A DNA stretch of 64,000 nucleotides. Source: Romboutsia_E sp900604535 (GTDB lineage Bacteria; Bacillota; Clostridia; Peptostreptococcales; Peptostreptococcaceae). This document shows, piece by piece, positions 1-8,729 of the stretch. Under the pieces are notes generated by a model that worked only from the letters and a program-made list of their open reading frames with translations, made no database searches and was not told where the DNA came from. The stretch spans positions 1-64,000 of the forward strand of contig NZ_UWOT01000008.1 of the NCBI RefSeq assembly GCF_900604535.1. Direction: 5' to 3'. The position numbers and the translations under genes are program-made. How positions within the stretch are numbered: position 1 is the stretch's first letter; every line of letters begins with the position of its first letter.

Positions 1-660
1 ACTAAATATCCCATGTAGTAGCATACATATAGATGTATCCTTTAATTTTATCTTTGCAATACCTAGTAAACTCCCCATAATTAAACCTTTTGTAGTACTT
101 ATCATTATTGAATCTACTACATAACCAGGGCTGTGTGTTACTTGCATATACTGTTTTATTATATCTATATATCCTACTTGATATAATGCATAAATTACGG
201 TAATACAGATAAAAACTATTAATGTATTTTTTGTGTAATTACTTAAATAATTCCATATGTATTCTCTAAACAATAATTCTTCAAAAATAGGAATAATAAT
301 TATAGATAAAATTAATATCCCTATATTATAAATGTCATATTCATCATTAAAGTATATAGACAAAAATAAACAAATTAAAAATATAGTTCCTATAATTATA
401 CGAATTTGTTTACTTTGATTATTGAGCATATTAATAATCTTTATTCTTGATGGATTGAATTTTTCATTATCTTTAAATATTAGAACAAAAAATGTACCAA
501 CAATTAAAAATGATATTATACTTGTAATAATTAAGTTAATTAGAGATAAATTAAGCTGACTAAGTAGAATAAACTTTATGCTTATTCTAGCTAATTGGAC
601 TACAAATATAATAAAAATGGAATCCAATATATACTCTTTATAATTTGCTCTAGATTTCAA
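1..660 (-). CDS. CPBP family intramembrane metalloprotease, 3' end cut by the window
   Basis: The reverse strand is open from a TTG codon at 660-658 to the window edge (220 codons, no stop). The TTG follows an AGGTGATTTAAA ribosome binding site. The product is very hydrophobic, with several membrane segments. It has the CPBP (Abi/CAAX protease) first motif EELLFRE and the third motif LLHG near the cut end. The second motif, usually F/Y-xxx-H, reads YALYQ, so the expected His is Gln. CPBP proteins are membrane proteases often linked to bacteriocin self-immunity or protein maturation. The substrate is unknown. The missing His raises the chance that this copy is catalytically impaired. Confidence 0.82.
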   Translation of the reverse strand, partial: MKSRANYKEYILDSIFIIFVVQLARISIKFILLSQLNLSLINLIITSIISFLIVGTFFVLIFKDNEKFNPSRIKIINMLNNQSKQIRIIIGTIFLICLFLSIYFNDEYDIYNIGILILSIIIIPIFEELLFREYIWNYLSNYTKNTLIVFICITVIYALYQVGYIDIIKQYMQVTHSPGYVVDSIMISTTKGLIMGSLLGIAKIKLKDTSICMLLHGIFS

Positions 661-804
661 TTTAAATCACCTACATATATTCTTCTTTTTTTATTTATAT
701 TCACAGTATAACTGAGTATTAATATTTTGTAAAATTTTATTATTAAAAGAAGATTTATAGAAATTATTTATATTATTATCACTAAGTAAATGAAAGGAGA
801 ATTA

Positions 805-1020
805 ATGAAAAATAAATTCATTTTTAAATCTTTACTGTGTATCTTCACTGTAATATCAATTTTAAGTTTAGGATTTTTTAATTTTTATATGTCAAGTTAT
901 TATAATAATGAATCTATTGGATTATCATACCAAATACCTCCATGTTCGTTATTTTTTATAATTCTTTTAGTTATATTTATACAGCTTACTTTAGCATTTA
1001 AATTTATGAAAAATAAATAA
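805..1020 (+). CDS. small two-helix membrane protein, function unknown
   Basis: This 71-residue protein has two hydrophobic segments (about residues 5-25 and 46-66), separated by a polar loop rich in Tyr, Asn and Ser. An ATG 15 bases upstream is in frame, but AAAGGAGA lies between the two, so the ATG at 805 is preferred. The gene is monocistronic and ends in a bidirectional terminator. I do not recognise a family. It could be an immunity-type or stress membrane peptide, but nothing here shows that. Confidence 0.6.
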   Translation: MKNKFIFKSLLCIFTVISILSLGFFNFYMSSYYNNESIGLSYQIPPCSLFFIILLVIFIQLTLAFKFMKNK

Positions 1021-1058
1021 AAGCACCTTAAATATTCAATCTAAGGCGCTTTTATTTA
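1018..1058. terminator. bidirectional intrinsic terminator
   Basis: Inverted repeat AAAAGC-A-CCTTA / TAAGG-C-GCTTTT around a short A/T loop, with A and T runs on both sides. It lies between convergent genes ending at 1020 (+) and 1059 (-) and can serve both. Confidence 0.85.
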
Positions 1059-1370
1059 TTAATCATAAAATCCGTTTAACACTCTACATATAGTAGCTTT
1101 GCTCCAACTAGTTTGTTTAGCTATTTCTCTATAACTCAATCCATCCTCTCTTAGTTTTTTTATATTACTTATATCTAAATCCCTAATTTGCTTTTCTTTT
1201 GGTTTTAATCCCCCTCTATTTGACTTTAACTCTTCAATCTCTAATTTTAAATTATCTATTTCTAATTGTTTTTTTTGCAATTTTTTCTCATAATTTTTTC
1301 TCATTTCATTAAATTCTTTTATATAATTTATCTTCCAATCCTCTTCAGTCTTTAATTTGAATATCCCCAT
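1059..1370 (-). CDS. small coiled-coil protein with C-terminal helix-turn-helix
   Basis: This 103-residue protein has a basic/acidic heptad-rich coiled coil at about residues 15-55. A resolvase-type helix-turn-helix follows at about residues 68-100, with the pattern LREDGLSYREIAKQT then SKATICRVLN. The start follows AAGGAGGT at a good distance. The HTH resembles the C-terminal DNA-binding part of serine recombinases and transposases (HTH_7/HTH_38-like), but no catalytic domain is present. It may be a small regulator or a remnant of a mobile-element protein. The coiled coil suggests dimerisation. No target is visible. Confidence 0.7.
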   Translation of the reverse strand: MGIFKLKTEEDWKINYIKEFNEMRKNYEKKLQKKQLEIDNLKLEIEELKSNRGGLKPKEKQIRDLDISNIKKLREDGLSYREIAKQTSWSKATICRVLNGFYD

Positions 1371-1637
1371 ATTTTAACCTCCTTACAATTATATTTTTAT
1401 CAATATATTGAATAGTTTCTTTATTTAACATCAAAATCCTTGTAATTATCTACAAATATTTAATACTTTTTTATTTTATATTTCATGTATTTATAATTTT
1501 TATTATCAAATTAAAATATTTTTTCTCATATATATACAATATTTTATAAATATATTTATTTGAACTTAAATCACAAATTTTTAAAATATATATATTATGA
1601 ATTAGACAGACTTTTGTATCTCAAGGAGGACTTTTCT

Positions 1638-2255
1638 ATGAACTATATGACAGCTCTTTTACTTTCTATATCTGCTAATTTAGATACACTAGCTGTGTGT
1701 GTTTCTTATGGAATAAAGAAAGTAAAGGTAAATATTATAGCATCCTTGTTAATAAGTTTTATAACATCTTTAGGAACATTTATATCAATGTTTTTAGGAA
1801 AAGTTATAACTAATTTTATCTCGCCTAAGATTGTAACTATAATCGGAGGATTGCTTCTACTAATTTTAGGATTAAAAGTAATATTTGACTTTATAAAAAA
1901 ATATAAAAAAAATCAGATCAAAAATTTATTAAGAAGTAAGAAAGTAAGTTATTCAGAAATTTTAGATAATCCAGTTAAAGCTGATACCGACAACTCTGGT
2001 GATATTGATTTAAGAGAGTGTATTTCATTATCAATAGCACTATCTTTAAATAACCTAAGCGTTGGTATAGCTGCAAGCATTGCTGGTATTAGTATTTTAC
2101 TTAATACCTTATTTACTTTTATTTTCACATTAGTAAGTATTTATCTAGGATTTTTTATAGGACGTAAATATGCATCTAGATTTGTTGGTGAATACTCTGA
2201 CTTAGTAAGTGGTTTACTAATCGCGCTATTAGGTATTTATCAAATATTTTTCTAA
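1638..2255 (+). CDS. ytaF: sporulation membrane protein YtaF
   Basis: This 205-residue polytopic protein matches the YtaF branch of the MntP-like family: an N-terminal repeat with SANLDTLAV, a second repeat with SLNNLSVG, and about six membrane helices. The central soluble loop has an EF-hand-like stretch (ADTDNSGDIDLRE), typical of YtaF. An ATG 78 bases upstream is in frame, but AAGGAGG directly precedes the ATG at 1638, so this start is chosen. YtaF is a conserved sporulation-associated membrane protein of unknown transport activity. The gene is monocistronic, ending in a shared terminator. Confidence 0.88.
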   Translation: MNYMTALLLSISANLDTLAVCVSYGIKKVKVNIIASLLISFITSLGTFISMFLGKVITNFISPKIVTIIGGLLLLILGLKVIFDFIKKYKKNQIKNLLRSKKVSYSEILDNPVKADTDNSGDIDLRECISLSIALSLNNLSVGIAASIAGISILLNTLFTFIFTLVSIYLGFFIGRKYASRFVGEYSDLVSGLLIALLGIYQIFF

Positions 2256-2269
2256 TATTACTTAATAAT

Positions 2270-2301
2270 AAAAAGCGAACCTTATTTAAAGTTCGCTTTT
2301 T
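2270..2301. terminator. bidirectional intrinsic terminator
   Basis: AAAAAGCGAAC and GTTCGCTTTTT form an 11-bp perfect stem between the convergent ytaF and YitT-type genes. Confidence 0.9.
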
Positions 2302-2909
2302 ATCATTATATTTGATTTACTATTTTTTACATAACTATATATACAATCTATTATATTACCACTTATTGCAACTGCAATTAAGGAGTAAAGTATTTTATCT
2401 ATTGGCATATATGATAGTGATAATAACAAAATAGCACAATCACCTAACATATATACTCTACCTATATTTAAAGATGTATTCTTAGAAATAACTAATGCTA
2501 AAGCATCATCACCTCCAGCTGCACATCCGGTCGTGACTATTAAACCTGCTCCTATACCTACACTCAATCCTGCAAATATTGTTGATACAAGCATATTTGT
2601 ATGAGGTAATATAGGTCCTATAGACTCAAATATATCATACAAAATAGAAAAACTAATTGATGCAAATATAGAATACATTAAGAACTTCTTCCCAAAATAT
2701 TTATATCCTATTAATAAAAGTGATAGATCTATTATTATATTTGCTACATCTGGTTGAATATTATATAAATTCTTTAACAGTAGTAAAATACCTAACACTC
2801 CACCTTCTGTTATATTATTTAAATAATAAAAATTATAAACTCCAAATGCAAGTATTGCTGAGCCTAAGATTATTAGTAATATTCTTTCTAATTCTTGCCG
2901 CCTGGCCAT
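2286..2909 (-). CDS. YitT family membrane protein
   Basis: This 207-residue protein has five to six membrane helices. It shows the YitT signatures of a first helix ending in GVYNFYYLNNITEGG and a later loop TTGCAAGGDDALAL. It lacks the C-terminal DUF2179 domain of many YitT proteins. An ATG nine bases upstream (2918) is possible, but it sits one base from the AAGGA ribosome binding site, so the second ATG (MARRQ) is preferred. Function in the family is not established. It is monocistronic, and its upstream region faces the DEAD-box helicase gene. Confidence 0.82.
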   Translation of the reverse strand: MARRQELERILLIILGSAILAFGVYNFYYLNNITEGGVLGILLLLKNLYNIQPDVANIIIDLSLLLIGYKYFGKKFLMYSIFASISFSILYDIFESIGPILPHTNMLVSTIFAGLSVGIGAGLIVTTGCAAGGDDALALVISKNTSLNIGRVYMLGDCAILLLSLSYMPIDKILYSLIAVAISGNIIDCIYSYVKNSKSNIMIKSEL

Positions 2910-3093
2910 TATTCCCATATCCTTTCTTATTAATTTAATATAATTATATAGAATAAAATAGCCTTTGTATACATCACTTTCCTAAACTTAAAATTATATT
3001 AAAATGTTCCATTTTTTTCAAGTGTTTTTATTAAGTTTTTTCATTTATTTTATGTCACATTCTATATATTAGTAATTTCAATACTTTAACCAT

Positions 3094-3119
3094 AATGTAA
3101 ATTTTACAATGTTTACATT
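3094..3119. repeat. inverted repeat AATGTAAA-N10-TTTACATT in the divergent region
   Basis: An 8-bp perfect inverted repeat with a 10-base spacer, in the 404-base gap between the divergent YitT-type and helicase genes. It could be an operator for either. No regulator is identified. The rest of the gap is A/T-rich, with only one other structure at 3221-3253. Confidence 0.4.
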
Positions 3120-3220
3120 AGCTACCTTTTAGTTTAGTAGTATTAAATTTAAGTTTATATTAATTTTTTATTTGTTTACTTATACTATTCTAAAATTTAT
3201 CGTTAATATAATGATATTAT

Positions 3221-3253
3221 AATACTATTTATAGTTATAATATAAATAGTATT
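3221..3253. repeat. 13-bp inverted repeat in the 5' leader of the DEAD-box gene
   Basis: AATACTATTTATA and TATAAATAGTATT flank a 7-base loop, about 60 bases upstream of the helicase start. No U-run follows, so it is not a simple terminator. Leader hairpins are common in cold-responsive helicase mRNAs, but that role is inference. Confidence 0.45.
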
Positions 3254-3313
3254 AATTAATCTAATATGATATTATAAATTAGTTAAAATAAATTGACATG
3301 AGAGGTAATTAAG

Positions 3314-4417
3314 ATGAAATTTAAAGATTTAGGAATTAAGGATGATATAATAAATATTTTAAATAAAAATGGTATAAATACTCCTACTCCTATACAGGAA
3401 GAAAGTATACCATATATAAAAAATGGTAACGATGTAATTGCTCAAGCTCAAACTGGAACAGGAAAAACATTAGCTTTTCTACTACCTATATTTGAAAATA
3501 TATCTACTAATTTAAATACAACTCAAGTTCTAATATTATCGCCTACAAGAGAACTTGCTATACAGATAAGTGAAGAAGCAAATAAATTAAATGAAGCAAA
3601 AAATATAAATATACTTGCTGCTTACGGCGGAAAAGATATTGGATCTCAAATAAATAAATTAAAGAAGAATATCCATTTAATTATAGCTACACCAGGAAGA
3701 CTTTTAGATCATTTAGATAGGGGTACTATTGACTTAAGTAATATTAAAACATTTGTATTGGATGAAGCTGACCAAATGCTCTTAATGGGATTCAAAAATG
3801 AAGTCGAAGCTATACTTGCTAAGACATCTAAAAATCGTCAAACTTTATGCTTCTCTGCTACAATGAATTCTCAAGTTAAGAAATTAGCTTATAGATATAT
3901 GATTAATCCTATAGAGATTTCTGTTAAGAAAACCGAGATAACTCTTGATAGTATAAAGCAAGAAGTTGTAGAAACTACAGATAGATGGAAGCAGGAATCT
4001 TTGTTTAAAGTTTTAAATGAAGATAATCCATTTATGGCAATAATTTTCTGTAGAACTAAAAGAAGAGTGGATGCATTAGAGGAAGCTATGGCTAGAAATG
4101 GATACAACTGTGCTAAGCTACATAGTGATATACAACAGTCAAAGCGTGAAAGAATTATGAAGTCTTTTAGAAATGCAGATATACAATATTTAATAGCTAC
4201 AGACGTTGCTTCTAGAGGACTTGACATTAGTGGTGTTGATAATATATATAATTATGATATACCTGAAAGTGCAGCTGATTATGTTCATCGTATAGGTAGA
4301 ACTGGTAGAGCTGGCAAGGGTGGTTATACTTGTATGTTTATAGATCCTAAGAATCTAAAAACTCTTGAAGAAATTGAAGAAACTATAAAATTTAAGATCC
4401 CTAGAAGAGAACTATAA
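3314..4417 (+). CDS. DEAD-box ATP-dependent RNA helicase
   Basis: This 367-residue protein has the full RecA-like helicase core. It shows an N-terminal Q motif region (TPTPIQ), Walker A AQTGTGKT (residues 45-52), PTRELA, TPGR, LDEAD, FSAT, and the C-terminal motif HRIGRTGRAG. It stops soon after the second RecA domain and lacks the basic C-terminal extension of CshA or DbpA. It is therefore a minimal helicase resembling CshB/RhlE-like proteins. Likely roles are rRNA or mRNA remodelling. The start follows GAGAGG. The gene is monocistronic with a long leader and its own terminator. Confidence 0.93.
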   Translation: MKFKDLGIKDDIINILNKNGINTPTPIQEESIPYIKNGNDVIAQAQTGTGKTLAFLLPIFENISTNLNTTQVLILSPTRELAIQISEEANKLNEAKNINILAAYGGKDIGSQINKLKKNIHLIIATPGRLLDHLDRGTIDLSNIKTFVLDEADQMLLMGFKNEVEAILAKTSKNRQTLCFSATMNSQVKKLAYRYMINPIEISVKKTEITLDSIKQEVVETTDRWKQESLFKVLNEDNPFMAIIFCRTKRRVDALEEAMARNGYNCAKLHSDIQQSKRERIMKSFRNADIQYLIATDVASRGLDISGVDNIYNYDIPESAADYVHRIGRTGRAGKGGYTCMFIDPKNLKTLEEIEETIKFKIPRREL

Positions 4418-4430
4418 AAAGAATAATCAA

Positions 4431-4474
4431 TAAAATAGAGGTAAATATCAAGTTTGATATCTACCTCTATTTTA
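4431..4474 (+). terminator. intrinsic terminator of the helicase gene
   Basis: AAAATAGAGGTA pairs with TACCTCTATTTT, with an additional inner stem ATATCAA/TTGATAT. It lies just after the helicase stop, and its A/T-run flanks would also allow use from the opposite strand. Confidence 0.88.
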
Positions 4475-4506
4475 TTTAACATAGTATTTCTTATTAAAGT
4501 AATAAC

Positions 4507-4809
4507 TTAGTTCAAATCAATAGATATTTCATTTATAACATTTACTGGGTTTTCTATTAAGAATCTTGGTTCTAATTCATAATATTCATAATCTATAAAC
4601 CTTTCTATTTCCTCTATCTCTTCTACACTTTTATCTATCGAAAATAAAATTGCATTTGAATTTCTTATATTTTCATCTGAAAGTTTATTTTTTATTTTAT
4701 TGCCCTTTTGAAGTTCACAGTGTATTAAACATCCTAGTTTTTCACCTGCTTCTGTAAGTGCTTTTACACTTTCTTCATCATCACATACTGCCACTATATT
4801 TAAAGCCAT
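4507..4809 (-). CDS. orphan fructose-PTS EIIB-like protein, degenerate active site
   Basis: This 100-residue protein resembles the fructose-specific EIIB fold. It begins with the beta strand LNIVAV, followed by a helix, a central strand, a strand ending NAILFSID, and an ERF motif near residue 71. In genuine EIIB domains the first strand is followed by the phosphorylated Cys in a TACPTG loop. Here the loop reads CDDEE, so the phosphate-binding loop is not conserved, although one Cys is present. No EIIA or EIIC is nearby. It may be a regulatory or binding relic of a PTS domain. The family assignment is inference from pattern. Confidence 0.5.
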   Translation of the reverse strand: MALNIVAVCDDEESVKALTEAGEKLGCLIHCELQKGNKIKNKLSDENIRNSNAILFSIDKSVEEIEEIERFIDYEYYELEPRFLIENPVNVINEISIDLN

Positions 4810-4893
4810 TCTGTTTACCTCTTTCTTTAATATATATTATATATACCATTATAACCTATACTTTATTAAATTAATTATTAATTTAATAAATAA

Positions 4894-4943
4894 AAAACAT
4901 AGACAAATTAATTAGATATTTACCCAGTTAATTTATCTATGTT
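4894..4943 (-). terminator. intrinsic terminator of the rbs operon
   Basis: AAACATAGA and TCTATGTTT form the outer stem, with further AAATTAA/TTAATTT pairing. It lies immediately downstream of the rbsB stop on the reverse strand. Confidence 0.8.
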
Positions 4944-4953
4944 TACTTTTAAC

Positions 4954-5853
4954 TTAATTTTTAGTTATTAACTTTAACTCTACAGGTATAAAATCGTCTA
5001 CTCTCTCACCTTTTAATACCTTATCTATAGCATTTACAGCTGTTTCACCTATCAATAATGGCTGTTGAGCTACTGTAGCTGCCATACTGCCTTTATTAAC
5101 AGACTCTACTGCATCATCTGTTGCATCAAATCCAACTATAAGAACATCTTTCATTCCCATATCTTCTAATGCCTTTTGTGCCCCTAATGCCATTTCATCA
5201 TTTTGAGCAAATACAGCATCTATATCTGTCTTAGATTGAAGTATATTTTCCATTACTGTAAGGCCTTGAGTTCTATCAAAATCAGCTATTTGTTTAGCTA
5301 TTATCTTCATATTACTTTCTGATATTTTATCATCAAATCCTTGCCCTCTATCTCTAGCGGCCGATGAACCAGCAGTTCCTTCAAGTTCAACTATATTACC
5401 TTCTCCACCTAATTGATCTATCAAGTACTGCGCTGCCATAGCCCCTCCTACTGCGTTATCCGATGCAATATGAGTTACTACCTCTCCACCATTAGCTGCT
5501 CTATCCACGGTAACTACTGGTAAATCATAGTTGTTAGCTATCATAACTGATGCTACTGCTGAATCTGAGTCAACTGGATTTAAAAGAACAATATCTACGT
5601 TTTTTACTGTTAAATCTTCCATATTTGATACTTCTTTAGCTGGATCATTTTGAGAGTCTAAAACAACAACTTCATACCCCAGATCCATTGCTCTTTTCTC
5701 TATACCATTTTTTAAGTCTACAAAGAATGGATTATTTAAAGTCGATACTATAAATCCTATCTTTTTCACTCCACTTACTTCAGTTTTTTGACATCCAACT
5801 AAAGTCATGGCACTCATTATAACTGTTAATATTATAGAAAGAATCTTTTTCAT
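4954..5853 (-). CDS. rbsB: ribose ABC transporter substrate-binding lipoprotein RbsB
   Basis: This 299-residue lipoprotein has a signal peptide ending in LVGC, with the lipidated Cys at position 21. A type I periplasmic-binding fold follows, containing GFIVSTLNNPFF, LLNPVDSDS, ARDRGQGF and QNDEMALGA, the sugar-contacting segments of RbsB. It captures D-ribose for the RbsAC importer. It is the last gene of the rbsK-D-A-C-B operon, 15 bases after rbsC, and is followed by a terminator. Substrate assignment rests on the complete rbs gene set next to it. Confidence 0.93.
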   Translation of the reverse strand: MKKILSIILTVIMSAMTLVGCQKTEVSGVKKIGFIVSTLNNPFFVDLKNGIEKRAMDLGYEVVVLDSQNDPAKEVSNMEDLTVKNVDIVLLNPVDSDSAVASVMIANNYDLPVVTVDRAANGGEVVTHIASDNAVGGAMAAQYLIDQLGGEGNIVELEGTAGSSAARDRGQGFDDKISESNMKIIAKQIADFDRTQGLTVMENILQSKTDIDAVFAQNDEMALGAQKALEDMGMKDVLIVGFDATDDAVESVNKGSMAATVAQQPLLIGETAVNAIDKVLKGERVDDFIPVELKLITKN

Positions 5854-5868
5854 TTTAGATTTCCTTTC

Positions 5869-6837
5869 TTAATTGCTTTTTCTATCTAAAAGTACTGCTA
5901 ATAATATAACTGCACCTTTTACCATTGTTTGATAATATGATGATACGTCTAATATATTTAGAGCATTACTTAACACCCCTATTATTAGCGCACCTATTAT
6001 TGTTCCTGTTATTTTACCTTTACCACCATTTAGACTAGTACCGCCTAAAACTACTGCTGCTATAGCATCAAGTTCATATCCTGATCCAGCTGTTGGTTGA
6101 GCTGAATATAATCTAGAAGTTATTATTACACCTGCTACAGATGCTAGTATACCACTTATTGTATATACCCATATTTTTATCTTATCAGTATTAAGACCTG
6201 ATAATTTAGTAGCTTCTTCATTCGAACCTAATGCATATGTGTATCTACCCATTTTTGTATTATGAAGTATATAATAGCATACCATAAATACTACTATCAT
6301 TATCATAGCTGGAGTAGGTATTCCTAGAATTGTACCTCCACCTATTTTTCCAAATGACATAGCTAGTTCATTACTTCCTAATGTTATAGGATTTCCATTT
6401 GTATAAACTAATGTTAGACCTTTTAGAACTGTCATAGTAGCAAGTGTTGCTATAAATGGCTGCAATTTTCCTTTTGATATTATAAATCCATTTAAAAATC
6501 CTACTATTGAACCTACTAATAGTGCTGAAATTACTGATATAATTGCATTTTGTCCGGAAACTAAAAGACTAGCACACACTGCTCCACTTATACCTAGTAT
6601 AGATCCTACTGATAGATCTATTCCTCCTGTTAATATAACAAATGTCATACCTGCTGCTATTACAGCATTTACCGATGTTTGTCTAAGAATATTCATTATA
6701 TTCTTTGGACTTAAAAATGAAGGATTAAGTACTGATACTATAGCTATTAGTAACACTAATCCTAATAAACTTTTATATTTAACTAATAATTCTTTTACAT
6801 TTATATTTTTGCTTTCTGCTCTTGATGATATATCCAC
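5869..6837 (-). CDS. rbsC: ribose ABC transporter permease RbsC
   Basis: The BPD_transp_2 family permease has about ten membrane helices and the conserved stretches GMTFVILTGGIDLSVGS and AAVVLGGTSLNGGKG. An in-frame upstream ATG at 6864 would overlap rbsA. However, AAGGAGG lies 6 bases before the GTG at 6837, which begins directly after the rbsA stop, so the GTG start (322 residues) is preferred. It forms the membrane channel for ribose uptake with RbsA and RbsB. The genes are tightly packed in one operon. Confidence 0.92.
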   Translation of the reverse strand: MDISSRAESKNINVKELLVKYKSLLGLVLLIAIVSVLNPSFLSPKNIMNILRQTSVNAVIAAGMTFVILTGGIDLSVGSILGISGAVCASLLVSGQNAIISVISALLVGSIVGFLNGFIISKGKLQPFIATLATMTVLKGLTLVYTNGNPITLGSNELAMSFGKIGGGTILGIPTPAMIMIVVFMVCYYILHNTKMGRYTYALGSNEEATKLSGLNTDKIKIWVYTISGILASVAGVIITSRLYSAQPTAGSGYELDAIAAVVLGGTSLNGGKGKITGTIIGALIIGVLSNALNILDVSSYYQTMVKGAVILLAVLLDRKSN

Positions 6838-6838
6838 T

Positions 6839-8329
6839 TTATGCCTCCTTAGCTTCAACTGCACATTTTAATATTGATTCTTGAGTTGCAGATTGTATAT
6901 CAAATTCTCCTGTTATTCTACCTTGGCTTAGAACAAGTATTCTATCGCTTAGTCCTAATATTTCTGGCATCTCAGAAGATATCATTATCACTGCTTTCCC
7001 TTGACTCTTAAATTCATTTATAAGATCATATATCTCTTTCTTAGCTCCTACATCTACTCCACGAGTAGGTTCATCAAGTATAAGAACATCAGGATGAGTC
7101 ATAAGCGCCTTAGCTATTGCTATTTTTTGCTGATTTCCTCCACTTAAGTTTTTTATTAATTGATTCTCACTTGGAGTTTTTATTCTCATTCTTCCTATAT
7201 AATCATTAACTCTTTCAAGTTCTTTTTTCTTATCAATTCTAAATAATGTTGACATTCTATTTAAAGATGATATAGCCATATTTTCTCTTACTGATAAATC
7301 TAATATTAATCCATCACCTTTTCTATCTTCAGATACATATGCTATTCTATTTCTTAATCCATCTTTTGCAGACTTATTATTTATTTCTTTATTTTTCATA
7401 TATATTTTTCCATTAGTTTTTTTTAAGTGACCATATATAGTTTTTGCTAATTCCGTTCTTCCTGCCCCCATAAGACCTGATATTCCTAAAATCTCCCCAG
7501 CCTTAACCTCAAATGATATATTTTCTATATATTCATTGCAAAGATTTTCAACCTTAAGTACTGTATCCCCTTTTTTAGTCTCTAATCTTGGAAATTGATC
7601 TGTAAGCTTTCTACCTACCATCATTTCTATCATTTTATCTTCGTCTAAATTATCTAAGTCCTCTGTTCCAACAAACTTCCCATCTCTTAAGACAGTTATA
7701 TAATCACAAATTTCAAATATTTCTTTTAATCTGTGTGATATATATACTAATGCTTTGCCTTCTTTTTTTAATTCATTTATTACATTAAATAAACTTTTAG
7801 TCTCTTTATCTGTAAGAGCATCTGTTGGTTCATCCATTATTATAATCTTGGCATCTAATGATAATGCTTTAGCTATTTCTACCATCTGTTGTTCTGCTAT
7901 ACTTAGATTTCCTACTAACTCTCTTGAACTAATAGTCATATTTAACTTACTAAGTAGTTCATCAGCATCACTATAAAGTTTTTTAAAATCAACTCCAAAA
8001 CCTTTTTGAGGTTCACGACCTAAGAATATGTTTTCTCCTATACTTAAATCTGGTAATAAATTAAGTTCTTGATGTATTATAGCTATTCCCTTTTCTCCTG
8101 CATCTTTTGGGCCTTTTATATCAGTTTCTTCACCTTTATAAAAAATTTGACCACCATCTTTTTTATATACACCACTTAATATTTTCATAAGTGTCGATTT
8201 TCCTGCTCCATTTTCCCCCATAAGAGCCATTACCTTACCTTCATAAAGCTCTAAATTTACTCCATCTAATGCTTTTACACCTGGGAACTGCTTAACTATG
8301 TCTTTCATTTGTAAAATAGGGTTTTTCAT
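6839..8329 (-). CDS. rbsA: ribose ABC transporter ATP-binding protein RbsA
   Basis: This 496-residue protein has two fused ABC ATPase domains, as in all RbsA/MglA carbohydrate importers. The first has Walker A GENGAGKST (38-46), signature LSIAEQQ and Walker B IIIMDEPTD. The second has a degenerate GLMGAGRT, signature LSGGNQQK and VLILDEPTRG. It energises RbsC. It starts immediately after rbsD ends and is followed without a gap by rbsC. Confidence 0.95.
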   Translation of the reverse strand: MKNPILQMKDIVKQFPGVKALDGVNLELYEGKVMALMGENGAGKSTLMKILSGVYKKDGGQIFYKGEETDIKGPKDAGEKGIAIIHQELNLLPDLSIGENIFLGREPQKGFGVDFKKLYSDADELLSKLNMTISSRELVGNLSIAEQQMVEIAKALSLDAKIIIMDEPTDALTDKETKSLFNVINELKKEGKALVYISHRLKEIFEICDYITVLRDGKFVGTEDLDNLDEDKMIEMMVGRKLTDQFPRLETKKGDTVLKVENLCNEYIENISFEVKAGEILGISGLMGAGRTELAKTIYGHLKKTNGKIYMKNKEINNKSAKDGLRNRIAYVSEDRKGDGLILDLSVRENMAISSLNRMSTLFRIDKKKELERVNDYIGRMRIKTPSENQLIKNLSGGNQQKIAIAKALMTHPDVLILDEPTRGVDVGAKKEIYDLINEFKSQGKAVIMISSEMPEILGLSDRILVLSQGRITGEFDIQSATQESILKCAVEAKEA

Positions 8330-8725
8330 TTAAAATACAACTCCTGATTTTAATATTATATTGGCATATGGAGTACATTCTCCAGTTCTTACTACTGCCT
8401 TACTTTCTTTAGTAATTTTTTTAAATTCTTCATGGCTAACCATTATAATTTTTATATTTTCAAACCTTTTTAATATTTCATTATATATATAACTATTTTT
8501 TTGAACTATCTCTTCAGCTATTATAATTTCTTCTACACATAATTCTTCTAAAACCGTATCTAATGTTTCTATGAATGATGGTACTCCATACTTAAGAGCT
8601 AGGTCTATTCTTTTTACACCGTCTGGTATAGGTAATCCACAATCACCTATAGTTAAACTATCTGTATGACCCATTTTTGATATAGTATATGAAACTTCAC
8701 TATTTATAAGTTTAGTTTTTCTCAT
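8330..8725 (-). CDS. rbsD: D-ribose pyranase RbsD
   Basis: This 131-residue protein has the RbsD/FucU hallmark N-terminus with MGHTDSLTIGDCGLPIP (His of the active site) and a C-terminal RTGECTPYANIIL. It interconverts the pyranose and furanose forms of ribose so that ribokinase can use it. It sits between rbsK and rbsA with a few bases of spacing and is co-transcribed. Confidence 0.95.
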   Translation of the reverse strand: MRKTKLINSEVSYTISKMGHTDSLTIGDCGLPIPDGVKRIDLALKYGVPSFIETLDTVLEELCVEEIIIAEEIVQKNSYIYNEILKRFENIKIIMVSHEEFKKITKESKAVVRTGECTPYANIILKSGVVF

Positions 8726-8729
8726 CCTT

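Noticed and set aside
1018..1058. CCTTAA in the 1018 terminator and TTAAGG at 29633 as further regulon half-sites
   Set aside because: Neither has a second half-site at 11 bp nor a -10 hexamer at 9 bp; both are explained by other structures.
2720..2938. Forward open frames antisense to coding genes (2720, 3889 reverse, 12952, 25359, 52824, 63200 reverse and similar)
   Set aside because: They mirror codon patterns of the real genes in other frames and have no family features.
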